Positions 1 to 7,106 of a stretch of DNA of 10,504 bases are shown here, in pieces. The stretch lies in assembly GCA_003158895.1 (NCBI GenBank), contig PMLO01000065.1, positions 21,053 to 31,556 of the forward strand, given 5' to 3'. The position numbers and the translations under genes were made by a program. This DNA comes from Propionibacteriaceae bacterium (GTDB taxonomy: Bacteria; Actinomycetota; Actinomycetes; Propionibacteriales; Propionibacteriaceae). Numbering within the stretch: position 1 is the first letter of the stretch; every line of letters begins with the position of its first letter. Under the pieces are notes generated by a model. It worked only from the letters and a program-made list of their open reading frames with translations. It was not told the DNA's origin and searched no databases.

Positions 1-980
1 GCCCTCCACTCCTCGTACGGCTTCGCCGTGTAGTCGGCATCGACCTTCATGAAGCCGCTGGGGGCGAACATGTCGGCCGTGATGTCGGCACCTTCTCGGT
101 CGTACGCCTTGAGCGGCTGGCCGCCGAACGGCGGGATCAGCATGCCGAAGTCGAAGTCGAGCGTGTGCTTGGAACCGTCGAGGGTCTCGTAGTGGATGAC
201 GCCCTCGTCGATCTGGAAGACGTGCGAGCCGAGTATCGCCTCGACGCCACGCTCACGGAACAGGGAACCGGTCCACAGCTCGCTCGTCGTCTGGAATCCC
301 TGCTGGTCGAAGATCATGCCGTCGACTCCGAAGTCGCCCAGCTCCGCCTCGTTCGTGAGGTAGACGACACGGGCCAGATCGCGGACGCCTGCCTGACGGA
401 GCTCGTGGTCGACGTTGAAGACGTACTCGAACGCCGCGCCTTCGCACGTACAGGTCCCATGACCCGTCCCGATGACCAGCGTCTGCGGGGTGCCCGCCTT
501 CAGCGTCGCGATGACCTTTTGCAGCTTCTCGTTGGCCTCGACCGCGTGGTCGGCGGTGCAGACAGAGACGGTGTGCCCGTCCGGACCCAGACCCGGCGTC
601 GCCTCGAAGCGAAGCTTCGGACCCGTGGCGTTGATGAGGTAGTCGTAGCGCAGACGCTCGGTGGTGCCGGCCTTCTCGGGCAGCGTGTACTCGATGTCGA
701 CGGCACCCTGAGGATCGTCAGAGTCCCCGTACGGCCAGATCGCCACGCCTTTGGCCTGGCGGAAGTCGATCCGCTTGCGCTGGTAGACCGGCGCGAGCGG
801 GAAGACGACGTGCTTCTTGTCCATCTCGCCGACGCCGACCCAGATGTTCGAGGGAATCCAGTTCCACTTCGAGTTGGGAGTGACGACGGTGATGCTGTGC
901 TTCGACCCGAGGAGCCGCTTGAGGTGAAGGGCAGCAGTGTGCCCTGATACTCCGGCCCCGAGGACCACGATTTTCGCCAT
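1..980 (-). CDS. Sulfide:quinone oxidoreductase-family flavoprotein, 3' truncated
   Basis: Reading the minus strand from ATG at 980 gives 326 codons with no stop, so the C-terminus lies outside the window. The protein opens with a Rossmann FAD-binding motif (MAKIVVLGAGVSG, residues 1-13). It carries an ATG motif near residues 118-120 and two cysteine motifs typical of SQRs: SVCTADHA (Cys141) and HGTCTCEGAAFE (Cys177/Cys179). In the known family the paired cysteines carry the sulfur or polysulfide redox centre, and the enzyme passes electrons from sulfide to membrane quinone. The third family cysteine would lie beyond the window edge and cannot be checked. A good Shine-Dalgarno (GAAGGAA, 988-994) sits 7 nt before the ATG. 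The gene is divergent from the acyl-CoA synthetase. The CsoR/CstR-like operator in its promoter fits a role in sulfide or persulfide handling. Another NAD(P)/FAD oxidoreductase of the same superfamily is the main alternative. Confidence 0.85.
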   Translation of the reverse strand, partial: MAKIVVLGAGVSGHTAALHLKRLLGSKHSITVVTPNSKWNWIPSNIWVGVGEMDKKHVVFPLAPVYQRKRIDFRQAKGVAIWPYGDSDDPQGAVDIEYTLPEKAGTTERLRYDYLINATGPKLRFEATPGLGPDGHTVSVCTADHAVEANEKLQKVIATLKAGTPQTLVIGTGHGTCTCEGAAFEYVFNVDHELRQAGVRDLARVVYLTNEAELGDFGVDGMIFDQQGFQTTSELWTGSLFRERGVEAILGSHVFQIDEGVIHYETLDGSKHTLDFDFGMLIPPFGGQPLKAYDREGADITADMFAPSGFMKVDADYTAKPYEEWR

Positions 981-1019
981 AAGTAGGTTCCTTCACTGCG
1001 GCACCGCTGCCGCGCATCC

Positions 1020-1035
1020 ATACCCTAGGGGGTAT
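1020..1035. promoter_or_regulatory. CsoR/CstR-type palindromic operator
   Basis: The 16-bp sequence ATACCCTAGGGGGTAT is an almost perfect dyad (ATACCC / GGGTAT arms around a G-rich core). It matches the TACCC...GGGTA G-tract layout recognised by the CsoR/RcnR/CstR family of Cu(I)- or persulfide-sensing repressors. CstR-type members control sulfide-oxidation genes including SQR. The site covers the predicted -10 box of the SQR-like gene. No csoR/cstR gene lies in this window, so the regulator must be encoded elsewhere. Confidence 0.65.
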
Positions 1036-1050
1036 CGCCTGCTCTGCCAA
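1022..1050 (-). promoter_or_regulatory. Promoter of the SQR-like gene
   Basis: On the minus strand a TTGGCA -35 box (1050-1045) is separated by exactly 17 nt from a TAGGGT -10 box (1027-1022). The -10 box lies 41 nt before the ATG at 980. Spacing and boxes fit a housekeeping actinobacterial promoter. The -10 and the 3' part of the spacer lie inside the palindrome at 1020-1035, so a bound repressor would block polymerase directly. Confidence 0.6.
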
Positions 1051-1210
1051 GCATCGAACCTAAACAAAACTACGCGCGGCACCCCCTGCCCGCTGACACC
1101 GGCCCCGGTCGACGCATGAGTGAACGGACATCCAGCCCGTCCCGTTTCGCCGGACCGCCTAACCTACGGTGCGGTAAGTTGGAGAGATCACGGACGAAAT
1201 AGGAACCGCC

Positions 1211-2998
1211 ATGGACGCAGGACATCTCGCCGTCAGGTTCGTCGGATCGGCCTCCCGTCACGCTGGACGCCCAGCAACCCGCGTCGCGGCGGGGGAGGGC
1301 TGGGCGGTACGAACGTATGCGGAGCTTGCGGCGGACGTGCGTCGCCTCGCGGCGCGACTGATCGAGCTGGGGCTGGAACCCGGCGACCGCGTCGCGATCT
1401 TCGCGCCCAACCTTCCCGAGTGGACGCTCACGGACCTGGCCTGCGCGTCGGCCGGCCTCGTCTCCGTCCCGCTGTACGACACCAGCACCGCGCCCCAGGC
1501 GCGCCACATCCTCGGCGACGCCGGGTGTCGCATGGTCTTCGTCGGTGGCAATGAGGAGCTGGCGAAGGTCTCCGAAGTCCGGGCCGAGCTTCCGGCGCTG
1601 GAGCGCGTGGTGAGCTTCGAGGCGCTGTCCGTGCCGGAGGGAGCAACAACGCTGGCCGCGGAGCTCGCGGCGGCGCCTAGCGACACCTCGGCGGTTGATG
1701 TACGGCTCGAGGCCGCCACAGCGGACGACCTGGCGACGATCATCTACACGTCCGGCACGACGGGCGATCCCAAGGGCGTGATGCTCACGCACCGCGGCTT
1801 CACCCATCAGGTCAACGTCCTCAACGACTACTTCGACATCACCCCGGACGATGTCTCGCTGTGCTTCCTGCCGTTGAGCCACGCCCTGGAGCGCGCCTGG
1901 ACCTACGAGGTGCTCGACAACGGCTCGCTCAACACCTACGTCCCAGACCCACGGACGGTGCCGGAATCGATGATTCGTGCTCGGCCGACCCTCATGGTCA
2001 GCGTCCCGCGGCTGTTCGAGAAGGTCTACCTCGCGGCTCACGACAAGGTGGCGGAATCGAAGGTCAAGCAGCGCATCATGGCCTGGGCGCTCCGAGTCGG
2101 CCACGACTACCACACGGAGCTCGACCAGGGGCGCACGCCCGATCCGTACCTGCACCTGCGGTTCTTCGTCGCCGACAAGCTCGTGCTGCGCAGCGTCCGC
2201 GACGCGATGGGCGGCCCGAAGAAGGTCCTGGCCTGCGGTGGCGCCCCGCTGCGCCGCGACGTCGAGGAGTTCTTCTTCGCGTGCGGACTGGTGGTCCTCC
2301 AGGGGTACGGGCTGACGGAGACGTCACCGCTCGTCAGCTTCCCGTCGGCCACCATGCATCGGTTCGGCACCGTCGGGCGCGTGGTCGATGGCGGCGAGGT
2401 GCGGCTCGGGGACGAGGACGAGATCTGGTACCGCGGGCCGAACCTCATGATGGGCTACTGGAACAAGCACGAGGACACAGCGGCAGCGCTGGTGGACGGC
2501 TGGCTGCACACGGGGGATGTGGGCCATCTTGATGCCGACGGCTACCTCACGATCACCGACCGCATCAAGGACCTCATCGTCACGAGCAACGGCAAGAACA
2601 TCGCACCGTCCTCGATCGAAGGGCTCCTGGCGTCGGATCCGCTGTTCGAGCACACGCTCCTGCTGGGCGACAACCGCCCGTACCTCACGTTGCTCGTCGC
2701 CCCGTCCCTTCCGCACCTCGAGAACGTCGGTCGGCAGCTGCATCTGACCTGGTCGCACCGCGACGAGCTTCTGGGCCACCCGGAGGTGCTCGCTGAGCTG
2801 CGACGGCGCGTGGAGGCGCTCACGACGAAGCTGGCCGGGTACGAGCAGATCCGCGACCTGCGGCTCCTCATCGAGGACTTCACGCTGGAGAACGGCCTGC
2901 TGACCCCGACGCTGAAGGTGAAGCGCAAAGAGGTCGAGCGCCGGTTCTCGCAGCTGGTCGACGACATGTACCAGAAGGCCGGCCACCCACGGAAGTGA
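1211..2998 (+). CDS. fadD15: Long-chain acyl-CoA synthetase, FadD15-like (AMP-forming)
   Basis: The 595-residue product is an ANL-superfamily adenylating enzyme that activates long-chain fatty acids to acyl-CoA by way of acyl-AMP. The motifs appear in the usual order. The P-loop-like A3 motif IIYTSGTTGDPKG is at about 177-189, the A5 motif GYGLTET at 365-371 and the A7 motif GWLHTGD at 430-436. The hinge region DRIKDLIVTSNGKNIAPSSIE spans about 450-470, and a C-terminal TLKVKRKEVE stretch around 567-576 carries the expected lysines. Length and motif spelling (NGKNIAP, LTPTLKVKR) match the FadD15/FAA1-type long-chain group rather than short-chain acetyl-CoA synthetases. The start at 1211 is preceded by AGGAA at 1201-1205 with good spacing. 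The gene stands divergent from the SQR-like gene. The downstream methyltransferase follows after 24 nt but appears to have its own promoter. The exact FadD number is a best guess. Confidence 0.9.
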   Translation: MDAGHLAVRFVGSASRHAGRPATRVAAGEGWAVRTYAELAADVRRLAARLIELGLEPGDRVAIFAPNLPEWTLTDLACASAGLVSVPLYDTSTAPQARHILGDAGCRMVFVGGNEELAKVSEVRAELPALERVVSFEALSVPEGATTLAAELAAAPSDTSAVDVRLEAATADDLATIIYTSGTTGDPKGVMLTHRGFTHQVNVLNDYFDITPDDVSLCFLPLSHALERAWTYEVLDNGSLNTYVPDPRTVPESMIRARPTLMVSVPRLFEKVYLAAHDKVAESKVKQRIMAWALRVGHDYHTELDQGRTPDPYLHLRFFVADKLVLRSVRDAMGGPKKVLACGGAPLRRDVEEFFFACGLVVLQGYGLTETSPLVSFPSATMHRFGTVGRVVDGGEVRLGDEDEIWYRGPNLMMGYWNKHEDTAAALVDGWLHTGDVGHLDADGYLTITDRIKDLIVTSNGKNIAPSSIEGLLASDPLFEHTLLLGDNRPYLTLLVAPSLPHLENVGRQLHLTWSHRDELLGHPEVLAELRRRVEALTTKLAGYEQIRDLRLLIEDFTLENGLLTPTLKVKRKEVERRFSQLVDDMYQKAGHPRK

Positions 2999-3009
2999 CC
3001 CTCGGACAC

Positions 3010-3015
3010 TAGGCT
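3010..3015 (+). promoter_or_regulatory. -10 box for a leaderless methyltransferase transcript
   Basis: TAGGCT lies 7 nt upstream of the GTG at 3023, the spacing expected if transcription starts on the first base of the start codon. No Shine-Dalgarno is present in the 12 nt before the GTG. No convincing -35 box is visible. Confidence 0.4.
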
Positions 3016-3022
3016 CCGGCCC

Positions 3023-3898
3023 GTGGAAGACAGCTATCTCGAGATCAACCAGGCCAACTGGGACAGTCGTGCGCCGCTGCACGCGAGGGCGTACGGACTC
3101 GAAAGGTACCTCGACGACCCGGACGTGATCAGCGACGTCGTGAGGTTCGACTTGCCACGACTGGGGGACGTCGCCGGCGTGGACGCGGTTCACCTCCAAT
3201 GCCACATCGGTACGGACACGCTGAGTCTTCATCGGCTCGGCGCCCGGATGACCGGCGTCGACCTGTCCGGTGCCTCGATCGACCACGCGCGACAGCTGGC
3301 GGCTGCAGTCGGGGCGGACATCACCTACGTACAGTCCGACGTGTACTCGGCGCCAGACGCGCTCGACCACCACACGTACGACCTCGTGTACACCGGCATC
3401 GGTGCGATCTGCTGGTTGCCCGACATCGCCCGCTGGGCGCGGACGGTCGCTGAGCTGCTGCGACCGGGTGGACGACTCTTCATCCGCGACATGCATCCGG
3501 TCCTCAACGCATCCCTGGCCATGACCGTGGCCGACGAGCATCCTGATCGGGCGCAGCAGTCGTGGATCAGCGGCCCGGGTGACGTGACGATCGCGCTCGA
3601 GCTGCCGTACTGGGAGCAGCCTGCGCCCCTCGAATGGAACGACGAGGTCACGTACGTCGGCTCGGAGGCAGTCAGCTCGCCGCGCTCTGTCGAACGGAAC
3701 CACAGCATCGGCGAGATCGTCTCCGCCGTACTCGACTCAGGGCTGCGGCTGACCAGCCTCGTCGAGCACGACAGCGTTCCGTTCGAGCCGTTCCAGGGTG
3801 CGATGACGTGCGATCCGGGGACGGGGGAGTACCGGCTCACCGAGCGCCCCGAGCGGCTTCCGGCCACGTTCACGCTCACGGCCGTCAAGGACAAGTAG
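3023..3898 (+). CDS. Class I SAM-dependent methyltransferase
   Basis: The 291-residue product has a Rossmann-type methyltransferase core. The SAM-binding motif I region is VHLQCHIGTDTL (about 56-67), followed by the acidic end of the second strand GVDLSG (78-83). SDVY (about 105-108) corresponds to motif II/III, and the LLRPGGRLFIRDMHPVL stretch (about 145-161) is the typical post-motif strand. The C-terminal third (about 165-291) has few recognisable features and probably forms the substrate-binding cap. The substrate cannot be told from the sequence. The GTG start at 3023 is chosen because the product then begins just ahead of the conserved NQANWDSRAPLH segment, and because a -10 box sits at leaderless distance. 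The 3' end is 21 nt from the convergent tspO stop. Confidence 0.85.
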   Translation: MEDSYLEINQANWDSRAPLHARAYGLERYLDDPDVISDVVRFDLPRLGDVAGVDAVHLQCHIGTDTLSLHRLGARMTGVDLSGASIDHARQLAAAVGADITYVQSDVYSAPDALDHHTYDLVYTGIGAICWLPDIARWARTVAELLRPGGRLFIRDMHPVLNASLAMTVADEHPDRAQQSWISGPGDVTIALELPYWEQPAPLEWNDEVTYVGSEAVSSPRSVERNHSIGEIVSAVLDSGLRLTSLVEHDSVPFEPFQGAMTCDPGTGEYRLTERPERLPATFTLTAVKDK

Positions 3899-3919
3899 CC
3901 GTTTCGGTCCTCGCGCTGG

Positions 3920-4417
3920 CTAGGCCTTGCGGTTCAGGGCCGCCACAGATCCGGAGAGCACGGTCGCGAAGGAGCACCACACCGCGTACGCCATGAACGG
4001 TGCCGCATCGGTGGAGCTCACGTCCCTGGCGCGCCGGGCGAGATCGGCGGAGCTGGCTGCGAGGATCGCCGCCCACACCGTCGCGAAGCCGAGGCTGTGG
4101 CTGCGGAAGAACGCACCGCTCCAGCCGGCGTTGAGCGCGAGGTTGATGCGGTGCGCGGTACGGAAGGAGTCGGCCTCGGACGTGCGGCCCTGCTCGCGGA
4201 GCTTCGTCATCGTGCCCGCGGCGCCGAGCGCCGTGGAGCCGTACAGAAGGGTCCACACCACGGGGAACGCGACACCCGGCGGCTGGAACCAGGGCTTGCG
4301 AAGGCTGGTGTACCAGGCGCTCTGCGGGTTGGTCAGAACCGACCCCGCCACCGCGCACGCCGCTGTCGCGAACGCTGCCTCCTTGAACGACTGGACCCAT
4401 ACCGATTCTTTAGCCAT
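3920..4417 (-). CDS. tspO: TspO/MBR family tryptophan-rich sensory protein
   Basis: The 165-residue product has five hydrophobic segments and the signature residues of the TspO/MBR (translocator protein/peripheral benzodiazepine receptor) family. These include NPQSAWYTSLRKPWFQPP (30-47), FPVVWTLLYG (51-60), a central INLALNAGWSGAFF (91-104) and a final aromatic segment MAYAVWCSFATVLSGSVAALN (142-162). Family members are small membrane proteins that bind or degrade tetrapyrroles and have been linked to stress responses and porphyrin export. The length is normal. A Shine-Dalgarno (AAGGTGAG, 4422-4429) precedes the ATG at 4417. The gene lies 49 nt behind the Lrp/AsnC stop codon on the same strand and has its own ribosome-binding site, so the two probably form one transcript. 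Its role beside arginine catabolism is unknown. Confidence 0.9.
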   Translation of the reverse strand: MAKESVWVQSFKEAAFATAACAVAGSVLTNPQSAWYTSLRKPWFQPPGVAFPVVWTLLYGSTALGAAGTMTKLREQGRTSEADSFRTAHRINLALNAGWSGAFFRSHSLGFATVWAAILAASSADLARRARDVSSTDAAPFMAYAVWCSFATVLSGSVAALNRKA

Positions 4418-4466
4418 GACTCACCTTACGTCGGGAGATCGAGGCACCGGACGGGGGCGAGATCGA

Positions 4467-4904
4467 TCAGTTGACAGTGCGCCTCACGAGCTGGCTGAGT
4501 ACGAGGGCGGAGCGGGTGTGGTCGACCGTCGTGGCCGCACGGATGCTCTCCAGGGCCACCTCGAGCGAGGCGACGTCGCGGGACCTGATGCGCACGATCG
4601 CGTCGGCCTCGCCCGTCACCGTGGCGGCGTCGACCACCTCGGGCACTGCCGACAGGATCCGCTTCAGATCGTGCGGCGCGACGGTCCCGCGACAGAAGAG
4701 TTCCACGTACGCCTCGGTCCCCATCCCGTCCAGTGCCGGGTCCACCTGGATCGTGAAGCCCTGGATGGTGCCGTCCTCGACGAGCCGATCGACGCGGCGT
4801 TTGGCGGCGGAGGCCGAAAGGGCAACCTGGGCTCCGATGTCGGCGTAACTGGCGCGGGCATTGGCCCTCAAGGCATCGAGGATGGCGCGGTCGGTCTGGT
4901 CCAT
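4467..4904 (-). CDS. Lrp/AsnC family transcriptional regulator
   Basis: The 145-residue product opens with MDQTDRAILDALRANARASYADIGAQVALSASAAKRRVDRL, the standard N-terminal winged helix-turn-helix of Lrp/AsnC proteins, with the recognition helix at about 29-42. The DGTIQGFTIQVD linker (44-55) follows. The RAM ligand-binding domain covers about 62-145 and includes AYVELFC and the VTGEADAIVRIRSRD segment (96-110) with its effector-loop GxxD. Such proteins form dimers and octamers and respond to amino acids. The reading frame is open upstream to 5117, but the ATG at 4904 gives the canonical family N-terminus and is preceded by a -10 box at leaderless spacing. The gene is divergent from an arginine-degradation operon, the same arrangement as Rv2324 in M. 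tuberculosis. It is therefore inferred to control that operon in response to arginine or ornithine, and probably itself. Confidence 0.92.
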   Translation of the reverse strand: MDQTDRAILDALRANARASYADIGAQVALSASAAKRRVDRLVEDGTIQGFTIQVDPALDGMGTEAYVELFCRGTVAPHDLKRILSAVPEVVDAATVTGEADAIVRIRSRDVASLEVALESIRAATTVDHTRSALVLSQLVRRTVN

Positions 4905-4911
4905 GCCAATC

Positions 4912-4917
4912 AGCGTA
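4912..4917 (-). promoter_or_regulatory. -10 box for a leaderless Lrp/AsnC transcript
   Basis: On the minus strand TACGCT (4917-4912) is followed by 7 nt and then the ATG at 4904. No Shine-Dalgarno is present between them. This supports both the chosen start and a leaderless mRNA. Confidence 0.45.
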
Positions 4918-4943
4918 CGCAATGAACCAGCGGCCTGCGCCCT

Positions 4944-4958
4944 GATTGCGCAGGAATC
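4944..4958. promoter_or_regulatory. Putative Lrp/AsnC operator, site 1
   Basis: GATTGCGCAGGAATC is a 15-bp imperfect dyad with outer arms GATT / AATC and 10 of 14 non-central positions symmetric. It lies just upstream of the expected -35 of the regulator gene. Its 15-bp length and odd centre fit Lrp-family half-dimer sites. It is read together with site 2. Confidence 0.4.
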
Positions 4959-4974
4959 GCGCGTGGCTCGGCAT

Positions 4975-4989
4975 GATTCGTCACGATTC
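4975..4989. promoter_or_regulatory. Putative Lrp/AsnC operator, site 2
   Basis: GATTCGTCACGATTC is a 15-bp palindrome with a single mismatched pair (positions 3/13) and an unpaired centre. It lies 18-32 nt upstream of the ddaH-like start, over the region where the -35 of that gene should be. Its centre (4982) is 31 bp from the centre of site 1 (4951), about three helical turns. A regulator could therefore bind both on the same DNA face. Confidence 0.5.
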
Positions 4990-5007
4990 CCTTGCCATGA
5001 TGGCCCT

Positions 5008-5880
5008 ATGACGGTGGTTGAAGATCGAGAGACCCTGCTGGACACCGAGGTCGAGGCGCTCGAGGAGCGCGTGGCGACGCCCAAGACGGTATTGATGTGC
5101 CGTCCCGAGCACTTCACGGTGAGCTACCGCATCAATCCCTGGATGGAGCCCGCGAACCCCACCGACACGGGTGTGGCGCTGCGGCAGTGGCAGAGCCTGT
5201 ACGACACGTACCAGCGGCTCGGCTTCCACGTGGAGCTGATCGAGCCGATCGTCGGTCTGCCCGACATGGTGTACGCGGCGAACGGTGGCTTCGTGCTCGA
5301 CGGCATCGCGTACGGCGCAAGGTTCCACTATGCAGAGCGGGGTCCCGAGGGCCCGGCGTACTCGGAGTGGTTCGCGGCGCGGGGGCTTCGCGTCGTGGAG
5401 CCGGTGTCGGTGAACGAGGGCGAGGGCGACTTCCTCAAGGTGGGGGAGACGATCTTCGCGGGGACGGGCTTCCGCAGCGACGCGGGCAGCCACGTCGAGC
5501 TGGCGCGGATCTACGACCGTGAGGTCGTCACGTTGCGCCTGGTCGACCCGAGCTTCTACCACCTCGACACCGCGTTCGCGGTCCTCGACGACAAGGGCGG
5601 CCCGGCCTCGGTCGCGTACCTTCCTCGCGCCTTCGACGACGCCAGCCGGGCGATCCTCGAGCATCGCTTTCCGGACGCGGTCCTCGCGACCGATCGTGAC
5701 GCCGCTGTGCTCGGCTTGAACTCTTTCAGCGATGGCCGCAACGTCGTGATCGCGAGCAAGGCGGAGACTTTCGCCCGCGACCTGGAGAGCAAGGGATATG
5801 TTCCGCATGGAGTGGACCTGTCCGAGCTGCTGCTCGGAGGCGGAGGTGTGAAGTGCTGCACATTGGAGCTGAGATGGTGA
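5008..5880 (+). CDS. Amidinotransferase-fold guanidino hydrolase (DDAH / arginine dihydrolase type)
   Basis: The 290-residue product belongs to the guanidino-group-modifying (pentein) enzyme superfamily. Recognisable features are MCRPEHFTVSYRINPWM (30-46), PDMVYAANGGFV (85-96), the EGEGDFL segment (137-143), FYHLDTAFAVL with the likely catalytic His185 (183-193), and the C-terminal GGGGVKCCTLEL with the nucleophile, probably Cys283. Family members hydrolyse arginine or methylarginines through a Cys-thiouronium intermediate. Common annotation would be dimethylargininase, as for Rv2323c-like proteins. However, asparagine (Asn92) stands in the segment where deiminases and DDAH usually have an acidic guanidinium-binding residue, and cyanobacterial arginine dihydrolase (ArgZ/AgrE) has asparagine. 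Direct arginine to ornithine conversion is therefore a real alternative. The start at 5008 leaves the divergent regulator intact and matches the domain start; no Shine-Dalgarno is visible. The stop codon overlaps the next gene's start. Confidence 0.85.
   Translation: MTVVEDRETLLDTEVEALEERVATPKTVLMCRPEHFTVSYRINPWMEPANPTDTGVALRQWQSLYDTYQRLGFHVELIEPIVGLPDMVYAANGGFVLDGIAYGARFHYAERGPEGPAYSEWFAARGLRVVEPVSVNEGEGDFLKVGETIFAGTGFRSDAGSHVELARIYDREVVTLRLVDPSFYHLDTAFAVLDDKGGPASVAYLPRAFDDASRAILEHRFPDAVLATDRDAAVLGLNSFSDGRNVVIASKAETFARDLESKGYVPHGVDLSELLLGGGGVKCCTLELRW
5865..5868 (+). promoter_or_regulatory. Ribosome-binding site fixing the rocD start
   Basis: GGAG inside the end of the upstream gene is followed by 5 nt and then ATG at 5874. 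That ATG overlaps the upstream TGA (5878-5880) in ATGGTGA, a sign of translational coupling. Alternative in-frame starts upstream (5853) and downstream (ATG 5883) are less well placed. Confidence 0.55.
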
Positions 5881-7106
5881 CCATGGCGGCCCAGAGCGGG
5901 CCTCGGACATCGGCGGACTACATCGCACTCGACGACCGCTGGGGCGCCCACAACTACCACCCGCTGCCGGTGGTCGCGGCGTCGGCCTCCGGCGTCTGGG
6001 TCGTTGATGTCGAAGGGCGTCGCTACCTGGACTGCCTTGCCGGCTACTCGGCGTTGAACTTCGGTCATCGACACCCGCTCCTCGTCGCCGCGGCGCACGC
6101 GCAGCTGGACCGGCTCACGCTCACGAGCCGTGCGTTCCACAACGACCGGCTCGGTCCGTTCATGGAGGACCTGGCCGCGCTGACCGGTACCGAGCGCGTA
6201 CTGCCCATGAACACCGGGGCCGAGGCCGTCGAGACCGCGATCAAGATCTCCCGTGCGTGGGGTTACCGGGTCAAGGGCGTACGAGCGGATCGGGCGAAGA
6301 TCATCGTCGCGTCCGGCAGCTTCCACGGCCGCACCACGACGATCGTCTCGTTCAGCGACGACCCACAGGCCCGCAACGACTTCGGACCGTACGGACCGGG
6401 CTTCGTCACCGTCCCGTACGGTGACGCGGCCGCGCTGGCTGCGGCGTTGGACGACGACACCGTCGCGGTGCTGATCGAGCCCATCCAGGGCGAGGCCGGG
6501 ATCATCGTGCCGCCGGCGGGCTACCTCGCCGAGGTACGCCGTCTGACGGCGGCCGCGAACGTGCTGTTCATCGCCGATGAGATCCAGTCGGGCTTGGGAC
6601 GTACGGGGGCGACCCTGGAGACCGAGCGCGTCGGCGTCCAACCGGATCTCATCACGCTGGGGAAGGCTCTCGGCGGCGGGATTCTGCCGGTGTCGGCGGT
6701 CGTTGGACGCGACGATGTCATCGGCGTGATCAAGCCGGGCGAGCACGGCTCGACGTTCGGCGGCAACCCGCTGGGTGCCGCCATCGGCCATGCTGTGGTG
6801 GGGCTTCTCGAAACCGGTGAGTACCAGGCGCGAGCCCGTCGACTCGGCGAGGTTCTGCACGGGCGGCTCGACGAACTCGTCGGGCACGGCGTCACGGCGG
6901 TTCGCGGCGCGGGCCTGTGGGCCGGCATCGACATCGCACCGGAGCAGGGGAGTGGCCGCGCGGTCTGCGAGCGCCTAGTCGCCCGCGGCGTACTCGCCAA
7001 GGACACCCACGGCCAAACCTTGCGCCTCGCTCCGCCGCTGGTCACGACCGAGGACGAGATCCACCAAGTCGTCGACGCGCTGGCGGACGCCTTGACGTCT
7101 GTCTAG
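5874..7106 (+). CDS. rocD: Ornithine aminotransferase (PLP-dependent)
   Basis: The 410-residue product is a class III aminotransferase that converts ornithine and 2-oxoglutarate to glutamate 5-semialdehyde and glutamate. Visible features are LPVVAASASGVWVVDVEGRRYLDCLAGYSALNFGHRHP (31-68), the cofactor-contacting NTGAEAVETAIK (113-124), and SFHGRTTT (149-156). Also present are IEPIQGEAGI (201-210), ADEIQSGLGRTG with the pyridine-binding Asp235 (234-245), the Schiff-base Lys264 in TLGKALGGGILPVSAVVG, and GSTFGGNPLGAAIG (292-305). The NYHPLPVV and AGYSALNFGH wording is characteristic of ornithine aminotransferase rather than acetylornithine or GABA transaminases. In M. tuberculosis the equivalent function is split across rocD1 and rocD2, but here it is one full-length gene. 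It overlaps the upstream hydrolase gene, so the two are coupled in one operon. No rocE-like transporter follows. Confidence 0.93.
   Translation: MVTMAAQSGPRTSADYIALDDRWGAHNYHPLPVVAASASGVWVVDVEGRRYLDCLAGYSALNFGHRHPLLVAAAHAQLDRLTLTSRAFHNDRLGPFMEDLAALTGTERVLPMNTGAEAVETAIKISRAWGYRVKGVRADRAKIIVASGSFHGRTTTIVSFSDDPQARNDFGPYGPGFVTVPYGDAAALAAALDDDTVAVLIEPIQGEAGIIVPPAGYLAEVRRLTAAANVLFIADEIQSGLGRTGATLETERVGVQPDLITLGKALGGGILPVSAVVGRDDVIGVIKPGEHGSTFGGNPLGAAIGHAVVGLLETGEYQARARRLGEVLHGRLDELVGHGVTAVRGAGLWAGIDIAPEQGSGRAVCERLVARGVLAKDTHGQTLRLAPPLVTTEDEIHQVVDALADALTSV

Noticed and set aside
165..947. Long plus-strand open frame
   Set aside because: It is antisense to the SQR-like gene, whose FAD-binding and cysteine motifs are unmistakable. 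The plus-strand product has no domain.
2324..3703. Long minus-strand open frame of 459 codons
   Set aside because: It is a shadow of the acyl-CoA synthetase and methyltransferase genes in high-GC DNA. It crosses the boundary between two well-supported genes and has no recognisable motif.
5556..6887. Long minus-strand open frame of 443 codons
   Set aside because: It is antisense to the guanidino hydrolase and ornithine aminotransferase genes, with composition typical of a shadow frame.
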